DNA of 64,000 nucleotides from assembly GCA_945869735.1 (NCBI GenBank), contig CAMBPQ010000001.1, positions 1-64,000 of the forward strand, read 5' to 3'. The notes beneath the pieces are model-generated. The model worked only from the letters and a program-made list of their open reading frames with translations. It did not search any database and had not been told where the DNA came from. Position 1 is the first letter of the stretch, and every line of letters starts with the position of its first letter. The DNA is from Planctomicrobium piriforme. Lineage in GTDB: Bacteria; Planctomycetota; Planctomycetia; Pirellulales; UBA1268. This document shows, in pieces, positions 18,092 through 26,634 of this stretch. The position numbers and the translations under genes are program-made.

Positions 18092-19651
18092 ATGAAGAAG
18101 CAGGGTTACCTCGGCATCGATATCGGCACGCAGGGCCTGTCGGTGATCTTCACTGACGAGTCGATGCGGATTCTCACTTCCGGCGAGGGGGCCTACGCGA
18201 TGGTGCCGGGGCTGCAGCCAGAGTGCCAGGAGCAGTTGCCCGCTGACTGGGAACGGGCGGTCGGCGACGCCATGAACGGGCTGCGGGCGAAGCTGACGTC
18301 TTTGGGCTTGGAGATGGAGGTGCGGGCGATCGGCATCTCTGGGCAGATGCACGGCGAGGTCCTCGCCGACGCAGCTGGCCAGCCGATCGGCGCGGCGCGG
18401 CTCTGGTGCGACGGACGGAACGAGGCGGAGGGGCACGAGCTCACGGAACTCCTCGGCACAAAGATTCCCAAGCGGATGACCGCGGCCCGCTGGCTGTGGA
18501 CGATTCGTAACCACCCCGAGAAGGCGGCGCAGACATTTCGGATCACCACGCCGGCCAGCTGGATCAGCCACGTGCTCACCGGCGGATGGACGCTCGGCAT
18601 CGGCGACGCGGCCGGGATGTTTCCGATCGACCAGCAGACGCTCGACTACGACGCCAGGCGGCTCGCTGATTTTGATGCTCTCGTGGCCCGCACCGTCCGT
18701 GGTAGCACTGTGAAGCCGCTTCGCGACCTACTGCCCGAGGTTCGCCGGGCCGGCGAGGACGGGGGCGTGCTCGATGCCCGCGGGGCTGCCCTTCTCGGCC
18801 TACCGCAGGGCATCCCCGTGGCGGCCGCCGAGGGGGACCAGCCCGCGGCGCTCGCCGGCTCGCTGATCGCCGAAGCGGGGACGGTGTCGATGAGTTTCGG
18901 GACGAGTGTGGTGGCCAACTCGGTGGGCGACCGGGCCTTCCAAGGCGTCGATCGTGCGATCGACCACTTCTGCGCTCCCGACGGCAAGCCGATCAATATG
19001 GTCTGGCTCCGCAACGGCACCACCGCCATGAACACCATCATCGAGATGTTCGGGAAGGTGAACGGCTCCACCCGAGGTGACGCGTTTGCGGCTGTCATGC
19101 CGCAGGTGCTCGCTGCCCCCGACGACTGTGGCGGCCTCGCCGCGCTGCCCTTCATGGACGACGAACCCGGTGCCGGTGTCTCCCGCGGCGGCACCGGCCT
19201 GCTCATCGGCCTCAACGAGCGGAACGCCACTCCGGGCAACGCTGCCAAGGCGATGCTCCTCGCCACGGTCTTCAACCTGCGGATGGGGAGCGAGGGGCTC
19301 GACGCCCAGGGCTTCCCACGGAAGGAGATCGTGCTCTCCGGCGGGATCACGAAAACGACGGAACTTGGTCAACTGATCGCCGACGCCTTCCACGTGCCGG
19401 TCGTGATCCTCGCCGGCGCTGCCGAGGGCACCGCGTGGGGGGCGGCTTTGATGGCGGCGTATCGTGACGGGCGGATCGCTGGGCAGATGGGAGACTGGCA
19501 GGCATTCCTCGCGGGGCACGCGACGACGAAGCCCCGGCGGTTCCTGCCACGACCGGCGGCCGCCGCGACGTTCGACCGCATGTACGCCCGTCACAAGAGG
19601 CTCGTGGCCCTGCACGGGCAACTCAAATCGGCGGTCGGTCAGGAGGGCTGA
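18092..19651 (+). CDS. xylB: Xylulokinase-like FGGY carbohydrate kinase
   Basis: The 519-residue FGGY kinase phosphorylates a ketopentose such as D-xylulose. Visible motifs are the ATP phosphate-1 loop YLGIDIGTQGLSVIF, AIGISGQMHGEV (xylulokinase type, QMHG), the substrate region ARLWCDGRNEAEG, the catalytic Asp in AAAEGDQPAAL, VSMSFGTSVVAN and the adenosine motif EIVLSGGITKTTELGQLIAD. The track starts at 17855 inside repeat B1; the ATG of MKKQGYLGID fits the family. It follows the isomerase gene on the same strand, consistent with pentose catabolism into the pentose phosphate pathway. The exact sugar is inferred. Confidence 0.85.
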   Translation: MKKQGYLGIDIGTQGLSVIFTDESMRILTSGEGAYAMVPGLQPECQEQLPADWERAVGDAMNGLRAKLTSLGLEMEVRAIGISGQMHGEVLADAAGQPIGAARLWCDGRNEAEGHELTELLGTKIPKRMTAARWLWTIRNHPEKAAQTFRITTPASWISHVLTGGWTLGIGDAAGMFPIDQQTLDYDARRLADFDALVARTVRGSTVKPLRDLLPEVRRAGEDGGVLDARGAALLGLPQGIPVAAAEGDQPAALAGSLIAEAGTVSMSFGTSVVANSVGDRAFQGVDRAIDHFCAPDGKPINMVWLRNGTTAMNTIIEMFGKVNGSTRGDAFAAVMPQVLAAPDDCGGLAALPFMDDEPGAGVSRGGTGLLIGLNERNATPGNAAKAMLLATVFNLRMGSEGLDAQGFPRKEIVLSGGITKTTELGQLIADAFHVPVVILAGAAEGTAWGAALMAAYRDGRIAGQMGDWQAFLAGHATTKPRRFLPRPAAAATFDRMYARHKRLVALHGQLKSAVGQEG

Positions 19652-19669
19652 ACGTGCTACAACTCTTCT

Positions 19670-20482
19670 ATGTTGCCGACTGAGCCGAGCCCTGCGTCCG
19701 CACCGCCTGCGACTCCCGCGCAGAAGCCGCTGGCCGTCTGGCTGGCGGGCACGATTCGCTGGGCCGACTACCTCGCCATGAGCGAGCGACTCGTGGGGGA
19801 GGTGGCCGAGCCAGCGGGCCGCAATCCGTCGCTCGTCATCTGCGAACTCGAGCCCTGCATCACGATCGGCCGGCTCGGCTCGCGGGCCGACGTGCGCCTC
19901 GCCGACGCGGACCTGCGCTCCCGGCGCATCCCGGTGGCCTTCACTGGCCGCGGCGGCGGCGCCGTCCTGCATGGCCCGGGGCAGGTGGTGGTCGCGATGA
20001 CCTCTTTCCTCCCCGACCTCGGCCTTCGACCGCACGATGTCGGCGGGTATCTCGCCCGCTTCCAGGAGGCGATCGCCAGCGCGATCCGCGCAGTTCGCTG
20101 CGGCAGTGCCGCGACGCATCCAGCCGCCAGCGGCGTGTTTGGCCGCACGGGCCTCCTCGCGGCGGTGGGCGTGGCCGTGCGGCGGGGCGTGGCCTGCCAC
20201 GGGGCCTTCGTCAACGTCTGTCCGGCCGTCGATCTGCATCATCGAATCGACACGCTGCCTCCGCGGATCCGCCAGCCCGGTGGCGAGTCGTTGCCGCGGA
20301 TCATGGGGTCACTCGAGGCCGACGTGCAGCGGCGGGTGAGGCTGCAGGACGTCCGCACTGCTCTCGTGCAGAGCCTCGGCGATGCATTCGCGTTTCCACG
20401 GACCCACATCAACGCCGGCTTTCCGTTCAAAATCAATGCGGTCGCCCCGCACCAGCCGGAGGTCGTTAGCCGTGTCGGATGA
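19670..20482 (+). CDS. LipB-like octanoyltransferase-fold protein lacking catalytic Lys and Cys
   Basis: The 270-residue protein has the BPL/LPL fold of LipB, which moves octanoyl groups from acyl carrier protein to lipoyl domains. The substrate loop GRGGGAVLHGPGQ is close to the LipB signature, and VAVRRGVACHGAFVNV matches the conserved HG..LNV strand. The LipB catalytic lysine motif (KIA/CxxG) reads LLAAVG, and the catalytic cysteine motif (RI.PCG) reads RIDTLPP. Both catalytic residues therefore appear lost. It overlaps lipA by 11 bp, so a lipoylation role is likely, but whether it is an active transferase is doubtful. AGGAGG lies about 23 bp ahead of the ATG. Confidence 0.75.
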   Translation: MLPTEPSPASAPPATPAQKPLAVWLAGTIRWADYLAMSERLVGEVAEPAGRNPSLVICELEPCITIGRLGSRADVRLADADLRSRRIPVAFTGRGGGAVLHGPGQVVVAMTSFLPDLGLRPHDVGGYLARFQEAIASAIRAVRCGSAATHPAASGVFGRTGLLAAVGVAVRRGVACHGAFVNVCPAVDLHHRIDTLPPRIRQPGGESLPRIMGSLEADVQRRVRLQDVRTALVQSLGDAFAFPRTHINAGFPFKINAVAPHQPEVVSRVG

Positions 20483-21419
20483 GAAGACGATCGGCGGGTC
20501 CGCCGTGCTACTGCCGATCCTCCCGAATGGCGCGGACACCGCTCCCGCAGTGCCGCCGGCGCGGCGGCTGCCCCCGTGGCTTCGGCAAAACCTCGCCCCG
20601 GGTGGCGGTCATGCCGAAACGGCCCACCTGATCGCCGAGCTCAATCTCGAGACGGTCTGCTCGTCGGCCAAGTGTCCCAACCGGCTCGAATGCTGGTCGC
20701 AGCGAACGGCCACGTTCATGATCCTCGGCAACGTCTGCACGCGGCCCTGCGGATTCTGCTCGGTGCCGAAGGGCAAGACGGAAGCTCTCGAACTCGACGA
20801 GCCGGAGCGGGTGGCAGAGGCGGCGCGGCGGCTGGGGCTCGAGCATGTCGTGATCACGAGCGTGACCCGCGACGACCTTCCCGACGGCGGCGCCGAGCAC
20901 TTTCGCCTCACGGTCGAGGCGGTCCGCGCGGCGACCGGTGCGGCGATCGAGGTGCTCGTGCCGGATTTTCTGGACAAGCCCGGCGCCCTCGAACGACTGA
21001 TGGAGGCGAAGCCCGATGTCTTCAACCACAACACCGAGACCGTGCCGCGGCTTTACCGCAGCGTCCGGGGCCGCAAGAGTGTGTATGCGTGGACGCTCCG
21101 CCTGCTCGCTGACGCCAAGCGGATCATGCCGGAGGTGAAGACGAAGAGCGGCCTGATGCTCGGCCTCGGCGAGACACGTGACGAACTGCTCGACGTCTTC
21201 GCCGACTTGGTCGATCACGGCGTTGACTTCCTCACGCTCGGGCAGTATCTCCAGCCGACCCTTGACTCGCTCCCCGTGGAGCGGTTCGTGCCGCCGGAGG
21301 AGTTTGACGAGATCGGCGTGATCGCTCGTGGGATCGGCTTCAAGAAGGTCGCCAGCGGGCCGCTCGTCCGCTCGAGCTACCACGCCCGGGAAATGACCGA
21401 CGACGGCCGCGTCTCCTGA
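20472..21419 (+). CDS. lipA: Lipoyl synthase LipA
   Basis: LipA is a radical SAM enzyme that inserts two sulfurs into octanoyl groups on lipoyl domains. The 315-residue protein has the auxiliary cluster CSSAKCPNRLEC, the radical SAM cluster CTRPCGFC, downstream motifs TSVTRDDLPDGGAEHF and FNHNTETVPRLYRSVR, and the C-terminal RSSY serine motif that ligates the auxiliary cluster. I start at the GTG (VSDEKTIGG) that overlaps the LipB-like gene end; the track start at 20382 would bury 90 bases in that gene. The two are probably cotranscribed. Confidence 0.96.
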   Translation: MSDEKTIGGSAVLLPILPNGADTAPAVPPARRLPPWLRQNLAPGGGHAETAHLIAELNLETVCSSAKCPNRLECWSQRTATFMILGNVCTRPCGFCSVPKGKTEALELDEPERVAEAARRLGLEHVVITSVTRDDLPDGGAEHFRLTVEAVRAATGAAIEVLVPDFLDKPGALERLMEAKPDVFNHNTETVPRLYRSVRGRKSVYAWTLRLLADAKRIMPEVKTKSGLMLGLGETRDELLDVFADLVDHGVDFLTLGQYLQPTLDSLPVERFVPPEEFDEIGVIARGIGFKKVASGPLVRSSYHAREMTDDGRVS

Positions 21420-21457
21420 CCGAACCAAGGCGTGTGCCCGAGGCCCCCGTCGCACCA

Positions 21458-21613
21458 GGGCGCATCCGCTTTTGGGAGAGCGGCGAGATGGTACCTTGGA
21501 GGAGGGAGGCGAGTGGGTCGGCGAACGCTCGAGGAGCCTTGGGCGTATCCTCGCCCCGGCGACGAGACTTTTGCCGCCCCCGAGCCGGCGATCCACATAA
21601 GTAGGATCCGCTC
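21458..21613 (-). repeat. Dispersed repeat family A, copy 2
   Basis: A 156-bp copy of the family with GGGCGCATCC at the left, GAGCGGCGAGATGGTACC inside, CGAACGCTCGAGGAGCC, ACTTTTGCCGCCCCCGAG, and AGGATCCGCTC at the right. The outer ends are less perfect than in copy 1. It occupies nearly the whole intergenic gap between the convergent lipA and sigma-54 activator genes, so it could act as part of a bidirectional terminator (inference). Confidence 0.8.
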
Positions 21614-21629
21614 GCGGACGGTTTCCTTG

Positions 21630-22700
21630 TCACGCTCCGCCCGGTTCCTCGAGGCCATGCTCAAGGAGCTTCTTGCGGAGGGTGTTGCGGTTGATGCCGA
21701 GGCGGGCGGCGGCTTTGAGTTGGACGCCATTGCAGGCGGCGAGCATCTGCGCGATCAACTCCCGCTCGACGCGGCTCACGATCCGATCGAAGAGATTGTC
21801 GTCATCGGGGCCGGCCGTCGCCATGCCCTGCTCGACCAGGTCGCGGGCGAGGCTGTCGAGGTCGCCGCCGCGGCCGGGCATCTTCGCGGCCGATCGGTCA
21901 CCTCGCATCGTCGGCGGCAGCAGGTCGAGCGTAAGCTCGTCGCTCTGCGCCATCACCACACATCGCTCGACGGCGTTTTGCAGCTCGCGGACGTTGCCCG
22001 GCCAATGGTACTTGACCATCGCATCGAGCGCGTCTTTCTGGATGTGGACGACGTAGCGGTCATTCTCTTCGTTGTAGATCGCGAGGAAGTGGGTGACGAG
22101 CAGCGGGATGTCTTCGCGACGTGCCCGCAGCGGCGGCAGGATGATCGGCACGACGTTGAGCCGATAGAAGAGGTCTTCCCGGAAGGTCTCCTTTGCGACC
22201 TCGTCGAGGAGGTCGCGGTTGCTCGCGGCGATGACCCGCGTGTCGACGCTGATGGTCTCGGCGTCGCCCACCCGCTCAAACTCCCGCTCCTGCAGCACGC
22301 GGAGGAGTTTGACCTGAAGCTTTGGCGTGGTGGAGTTGATCTCGTCGAGGAAGATCGTGCCGGTGTGGGCTGCCTCGAACCGGCCGGCGCGGTTGGCGAC
22401 CGCACCGGTAAAAGCTCCGCGGACGTGGCCGAAGAGCTCGCTTTCCAGCAGGCTTTCGGAGAGGGCGCCACAGTTGACGCGAACGAACGGCCCGCTGCCC
22501 CGCGGGGAAAGTTCGTGGATCGCCCGGGCGATCAGCTCCTTGCCGGTGCCCGTCTCACCGAGGAGGAGCACCGAGGCGTTCGACGCGGCCACGCGGCGGG
22601 TGGTCGCATAGACCTCGAGCATGGCTGGGCTCGCGCCGATCAGGCCCGCGAGGGGCGCGGCCGTGGAGTCGTCAGCGGGTGGGCCGGGTGAGCGGAGCAT
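21630..22700 (-). CDS. Sigma-54-dependent transcriptional activator (no receiver domain)
   Basis: The 356-residue enhancer-binding protein has an AAA+ domain with Walker [13 protein letters not shown] near residue 45, the sigma-54 contact loop GAFTGA near 93, Walker [10 protein letters not shown], an arginine-finger region and a Fis-type helix-turn-helix ([17 protein letters not shown]). It should remodel RNA polymerase-sigma54 at promoters with GG/GC elements. No receiver, GAF or PAS domain is present. The track starts at 23045, but those 115 residues are a frame-shadow of the overlapping HEAT-like gene; the ATG at 22700 overlaps that gene by 29 bp. Its targets are not identifiable in the window. 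Confidence 0.88.
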   Translation of the reverse strand: MLRSPGPPADDSTAAPLAGLIGASPAMLEVYATTRRVAASNASVLLLGETGTGKELIARAIHELSPRGSGPFVRVNCGALSESLLESELFGHVRGAFTGAVANRAGRFEAAHTGTIFLDEINSTTPKLQVKLLRVLQEREFERVGDAETISVDTRVIAASNRDLLDEVAKETFREDLFYRLNVVPIILPPLRARREDIPLLVTHFLAIYNEENDRYVVHIQKDALDAMVKYHWPGNVRELQNAVERCVVMAQSDELTLDLLPPTMRGDRSAAKMPGRGGDLDSLARDLVEQGMATAGPDDDNLFDRIVSRVERELIAQMLAACNGVQLKAAARLGINRNTLRKKLLEHGLEEPGGA

Positions 22701-25086
22701 CGGGCTGGGCGGGCCGGTTCTTCCGGTCGGCGGTCTCGAGCACCTCGAGGATGTCGCCGGGGACGTCGCGCGACGCCCCGTCGGCCAGAGTGTACCTCGT
22801 GGCCACGCCGCGCACCTGACCGCAATCGAGCAGCACGCCGTGACGCTCGACGCTCGACGCGAAGGCCGAGAGGGCCGCTTTTCGCAGGTCTTCCGGCAGA
22901 TCGGCCCGTTCGGCCTCGATGGCGAGCGCCTCCTGCGCCTCGGGCCGTCCGAGCGTCGCCAGGAGGGACACGGCGGGGTCGTAGAGCTCTGCGGTGGTGA
23001 GCGCCGCCAGCGACGTGGTCGCCGCGGGCCGCACGTCCCAGCCACGGCGGGAGAGCTGCCCGAGCAGCGTGAGGGCCTCGCGGGCGCGGGCCAGCCGCGT
23101 CAACCGCCCGGCCTCACGGCTGGCTGGATCGACCGCCGGTGGGCCCGCGGCCTGCGCGAGCATGTCGGGAAACCGCGGCGGCATCGTCACGCCGCCCGTC
23201 CGCTCGTCGACCACCGGTTCGAACACACTGGCGAGTCGGTCGACGATCGCCATCCCCTGCAGATCACTGAACGTCATGAGCAGGTGCATGAGAAAACAGC
23301 CCCGCCCGTCGTCGTCGAGCGGATCGACCACGACGAGCACCGCTGGAGCGTCGCCGAGGCCCTGCTGCTGCAGGAACTGGACAGTCTCGAGCGCCGACGG
23401 TGTGGCGATCCGTGCGGCCACGAGCACGAGCACGGTGTCGGCATGCGCGCGGGCGGCAAAGATCGCTTCCCTGCCGGTCGAGACGCGCACCGGCTCATAG
23501 CCAAACCGCGAGACGCCCGTGGCGAGAGCGTCAACGACCACGGTATCGGGGTGTGCGACCACGGCGCGATCGCCACCCGTTGAGGTCGCCGCGTGCATGA
23601 GCGCGTCGAGCACGCGGCTCGAGCCGGCATACGGAGGCTCGCCGGCCGTGAGGGCGAGCGTGCGAGCCACGGTGAACTGGAGGCCAGCGTCGGGGACCGC
23701 CAGCGCTCGCACGAGTGCATTGCGGACGGCCGGGCTGAGCGGCGCGGCTGTCCTGGCGCCCTGCGGAGGCGCAAGCGCCGCCGCCGCCCCCGCGGCCGCT
23801 TCCCACAGGCCATGCGCGGCGGCCGCGTCGAGGACATCCGCCGCAGTTTCGGCCGTGAAGCCGTTGGGGCCCGCGAGCACCGCCTCGAGCTCCTTGGGCG
23901 GGATCCCAGCAGGATCGCCCGCCGTGACCAGCAGCGACTCCATCCGCGCGAGAAGCGTCAGGTTCACCGCCCGTGGGTCACGGGCGTCGATCGCCATCAG
24001 GTCGCGGGCCAGATGAAGCGCCTCGCGGGCCCGTGCCGCCCGCGGGGTCATGCGGACCGACTCGAACCGCTCTGCCGCGGCGTTCCACACCCGCCGCTCG
24101 ACGACGCCGGCAATGCTGCCGCCGAGTGCGACCGCGGCAGCAGCCGGATCCGTGAGAGGTTCCAGGCAGAGGTGGTCGACCTCCGGCAGGCCCTCGGGGC
24201 CGAGTGTGCGGTCGAGCCGGTCGGCGATCATCGTCTCGACCACGTCCCGCGCCGGCGGCACGGATTCGCGGTGGCTGCCGCGTCGGGCCGCGCGTCGGGC
24301 GAGCACGCGAACTGCCGCCTCGCGCACCTTCGGCGGCGCGTCGGTGACCGTGGCCGGTCCGAGCAGGAAGGCCTCGATGTCGTGAGCGCCACTGACGTCG
24401 AGGGCCTCGATCACGCCGGGCCAATGCTCGACGCTGTCGGAGGCGAGCCATTCCAGAAGCGGCTGCCGCGCGTCTTCGCCGAGCATCGCGATCAGTTCGC
24501 GAGCCGCCTGTTGTGGCTTCGCGTCGACGGCCGCGTTGGACTCGAGCAGCGGAACGAGCACCGGGAGGGCGTCCTCGCGAGCCCGGGCGAGCTCGCTGGC
24601 GGCCGCCGTGCGGATGGCGGCCGAGTCGCTCCGGAGTTTCTCCACAGCCTGGGCCAGCCGACGTGGATCGCGGCGGCGGAGTCGTGCCGCTGCGCGGATG
24701 GCGGCCACCACCTTGGTGACGGCCGGATCGCGGGCCTGGAGCAGCCGCTCGAGCCGGTTGAGCGCCGCCGCGTCGACACGGTCGCCGATGTCGGCGAGCA
24801 GTTCGAGTTTTCCAGCACCGGCCGCGTCGACCGCCGTCACGAACCGGCGGAGCCACTCCTCGGTCGCCGCGAACGCCTCGACCTCGGATGCGCGAAGCAC
24901 CGCGTCGAACAGATCCTCCGGCGCACTGCGGGGCGAGGAGGCGAGGGAGCCGACGACCGCTTGCTGCAGCGCATCGAGCGGCGGGTCGGCAGCGGCGGCC
25001 GCCATCGAGGCCACGAGCGTGAGGAGGACTGCGTAGGCGGCCGCCGCGAGCGGTCGATCAGATGCGGTCCGCGGGATTCCTGGCAT
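22672..25086 (-). CDS. Exported HEAT-repeat-like protein with receiver-like segment
   Basis: The 804-residue protein has a signal peptide ([23 protein letters not shown]) and long stretches of alpha-helical HEAT/armadillo-like repeats ([41 protein letters not shown]). A segment at about 505-590 reads [19 protein letters not shown] and [14 protein letters not shown], like a degenerate response-regulator receiver or Rossmann unit. It overlaps the sigma-54 activator by 29 bp at its 3 prime end and follows argH by 20 bp, so the three may be cotranscribed. Its function is unknown; a sensor or partner of the activator is only inferred from the overlap. Confidence 0.75.
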   Translation of the reverse strand: MPGIPRTASDRPLAAAAYAVLLTLVASMAAAAADPPLDALQQAVVGSLASSPRSAPEDLFDAVLRASEVEAFAATEEWLRRFVTAVDAAGAGKLELLADIGDRVDAAALNRLERLLQARDPAVTKVVAAIRAAARLRRRDPRRLAQAVEKLRSDSAAIRTAAASELARAREDALPVLVPLLESNAAVDAKPQQAARELIAMLGEDARQPLLEWLASDSVEHWPGVIEALDVSGAHDIEAFLLGPATVTDAPPKVREAAVRVLARRAARRGSHRESVPPARDVVETMIADRLDRTLGPEGLPEVDHLCLEPLTDPAAAAVALGGSIAGVVERRVWNAAAERFESVRMTPRAARAREALHLARDLMAIDARDPRAVNLTLLARMESLLVTAGDPAGIPPKELEAVLAGPNGFTAETAADVLDAAAAHGLWEAAAGAAAALAPPQGARTAAPLSPAVRNALVRALAVPDAGLQFTVARTLALTAGEPPYAGSSRVLDALMHAATSTGGDRAVVAHPDTVVVDALATGVSRFGYEPVRVSTGREAIFAARAHADTVLVLVAARIATPSALETVQFLQQQGLGDAPAVLVVVDPLDDDGRGCFLMHLLMTFSDLQGMAIVDRLASVFEPVVDERTGGVTMPPRFPDMLAQAAGPPAVDPASREAGRLTRLARAREALTLLGQLSRRGWDVRPAATTSLAALTTAELYDPAVSLLATLGRPEAQEALAIEAERADLPEDLRKAALSAFASSVERHGVLLDCGQVRGVATRYTLADGASRDVPGDILEVLETADRKNRPAQPDAPLTRPTR

Positions 25087-25106
25087 GGCGAGCGACGACG
25101 CGGGTG

Positions 25107-26537
25107 TTACGGCGCGACCGCGACACCGAGCCGCCGTCGCCAGACCGCAATCTGTTCGGCAACCGCCGCCGGGGCGGTCGAGCCGAAACTCGCCATCCGC
25201 TCAACTGCCCGGGATGCCCCCAGGGCCCCGCGCAACGAGCCGTTCCAACCGGCATAGTCCCGAGAAAACTCCTCGTCGGAAAGTTCCGCCAGCGACACCC
25301 CCCGGGTCATCGCGCGGCGGACGAGATGGCCGACCGTCTCATGGGCCGTCCGTTGGGGAACTCCCTGGGCGATCAGCGCCTCCATCAGGCTGGTCGCGTC
25401 GAGGTGGCCGCGCTCGAGTGTGGCGGTGATCCGCGGCCGGTCGAACGACGTGCCCTCCACGAGGGGCGCGGCCACGCCGAGCACCGCCTCGAGTGTGTCG
25501 ATCGAGTCGAAGATCCGCTCCTTGTCTTCCTGCAGGTCGCGGTTGTATGCGGTGGGCAGGCCCTTCAAGAGCACGAGGAGCGCCTGCACGTTGCCGATCG
25601 CGCGGGCGCTCTTACCGCGGATGAGCTCCAGCACGTCGGGGTTGATCTTCTGCGGCATGATCGAGCTGCCGGTGCAGAAGCCCTCCGGGAGTCGGATGAA
25701 TCCAAACTCCTGTGTGCTGTAGAGAATCCATTCCTCGGCCCATTGCGAGAGGTGCACCATGCACAGGGAGACCACGAAGGCAAGCTCACAGGCGAAGTCG
25801 CGATCACTCGCGCCGTCGACACTGTTGGCCGCCACGGCCTCGAAACCGAGTGATTCCTTGACGTGCTCGCGGTCGATCGGCAGGCTCGATCCGGCGAGCG
25901 CCCCCGAACCGAGCGGCAGCACGTTGGTCCGCCGGCGGCAGTCGGCGAGCCGCTCACGGTCGCGGCCGAGCTTCTCGCACCACGCCAGAAGTTGGTGCGC
26001 CGCGAGGAGCGGCTGCGCCCGCCGCAGGTGCGTATAGCCCGGGATCACGAGCCCCTGCTCCCGCTCCGCCATGCCGAGAAAGGCTCGCTGGAGTTCGACA
26101 AGTCCGCGGTCAAGCCGGTCGATTGCCCGCCGACAATACAGCCGCAGGTCGGTTGCGACCTGGTCGTTGCGGCTGCGCGCTGTGTGGAGTTTCCGGCCGG
26201 TGTCGCCCAGCCGAGCCGTCAGCGCAGACTCGATGTGGAGGTGGATGTCTTCCTTCGACACGGTGTATTCGAACCGGCCGGCGTGGATCTCACCACGAAT
26301 CTCCTCAAGCACGTGCGCGATCGCATCGGCCTCCTGCACCGTCATCAGACCGCAGTGGGCCAGCATCTGCGCATGGGCGATCGAGCCGTCGATGTCATCG
26401 TCGGCCAGCCGCCGGTCGAACGACACGCTCTCGGAGAAGAGCTCGACCCGCTTGTCGGTTGGCTCGCGGAACACGCCCCCCCAGGCCTTGCCTTTGGGGG
26501 CGGACGAATCGGGCTGCGGATCGGCGGAGTTGGGCAC
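25107..26537 (-). CDS. argH: Argininosuccinate lyase
   Basis: ArgH splits argininosuccinate to arginine and fumarate, the last step of arginine synthesis. The 476-residue protein of the fumarase/aspartase superfamily contains TARSRNDQVATDLRLY, GYTHLRRAQPLLAAHQLLAW (the general acid His) and the flexible signature loop GSSIMPQKINPD with the catalytic serine. The start is a GTG with AAGGA about nine bases ahead. Arginine is a direct substrate of the cyanophycin synthetase about 20 kb away, though nothing shows co-regulation. It is probably transcribed with the downstream HEAT-like gene (20-bp gap). Confidence 0.96.
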   Translation of the reverse strand: MPNSADPQPDSSAPKGKAWGGVFREPTDKRVELFSESVSFDRRLADDDIDGSIAHAQMLAHCGLMTVQEADAIAHVLEEIRGEIHAGRFEYTVSKEDIHLHIESALTARLGDTGRKLHTARSRNDQVATDLRLYCRRAIDRLDRGLVELQRAFLGMAEREQGLVIPGYTHLRRAQPLLAAHQLLAWCEKLGRDRERLADCRRRTNVLPLGSGALAGSSLPIDREHVKESLGFEAVAANSVDGASDRDFACELAFVVSLCMVHLSQWAEEWILYSTQEFGFIRLPEGFCTGSSIMPQKINPDVLELIRGKSARAIGNVQALLVLLKGLPTAYNRDLQEDKERIFDSIDTLEAVLGVAAPLVEGTSFDRPRITATLERGHLDATSLMEALIAQGVPQRTAHETVGHLVRRAMTRGVSLAELSDEEFSRDYAGWNGSLRGALGASRAVERMASFGSTAPAAVAEQIAVWRRRLGVAVAP

Positions 26538-26634
26538 GCGGGCATTCCTTGCGGGGTCGCAGACGCTGAAACCTTACCTTACCCGGCGGGAGCATGGGGA
26601 AACCCAGCCTCGTGCCCGTCGGTAGACTCTTTCC

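Noticed and set aside
22701-23045. N-terminal 115 residues of the sigma-54 activator ORF
   Set aside because: Arg/Pro/Ser-rich out-of-frame reading of the overlapping HEAT-like gene, not part of the activator.
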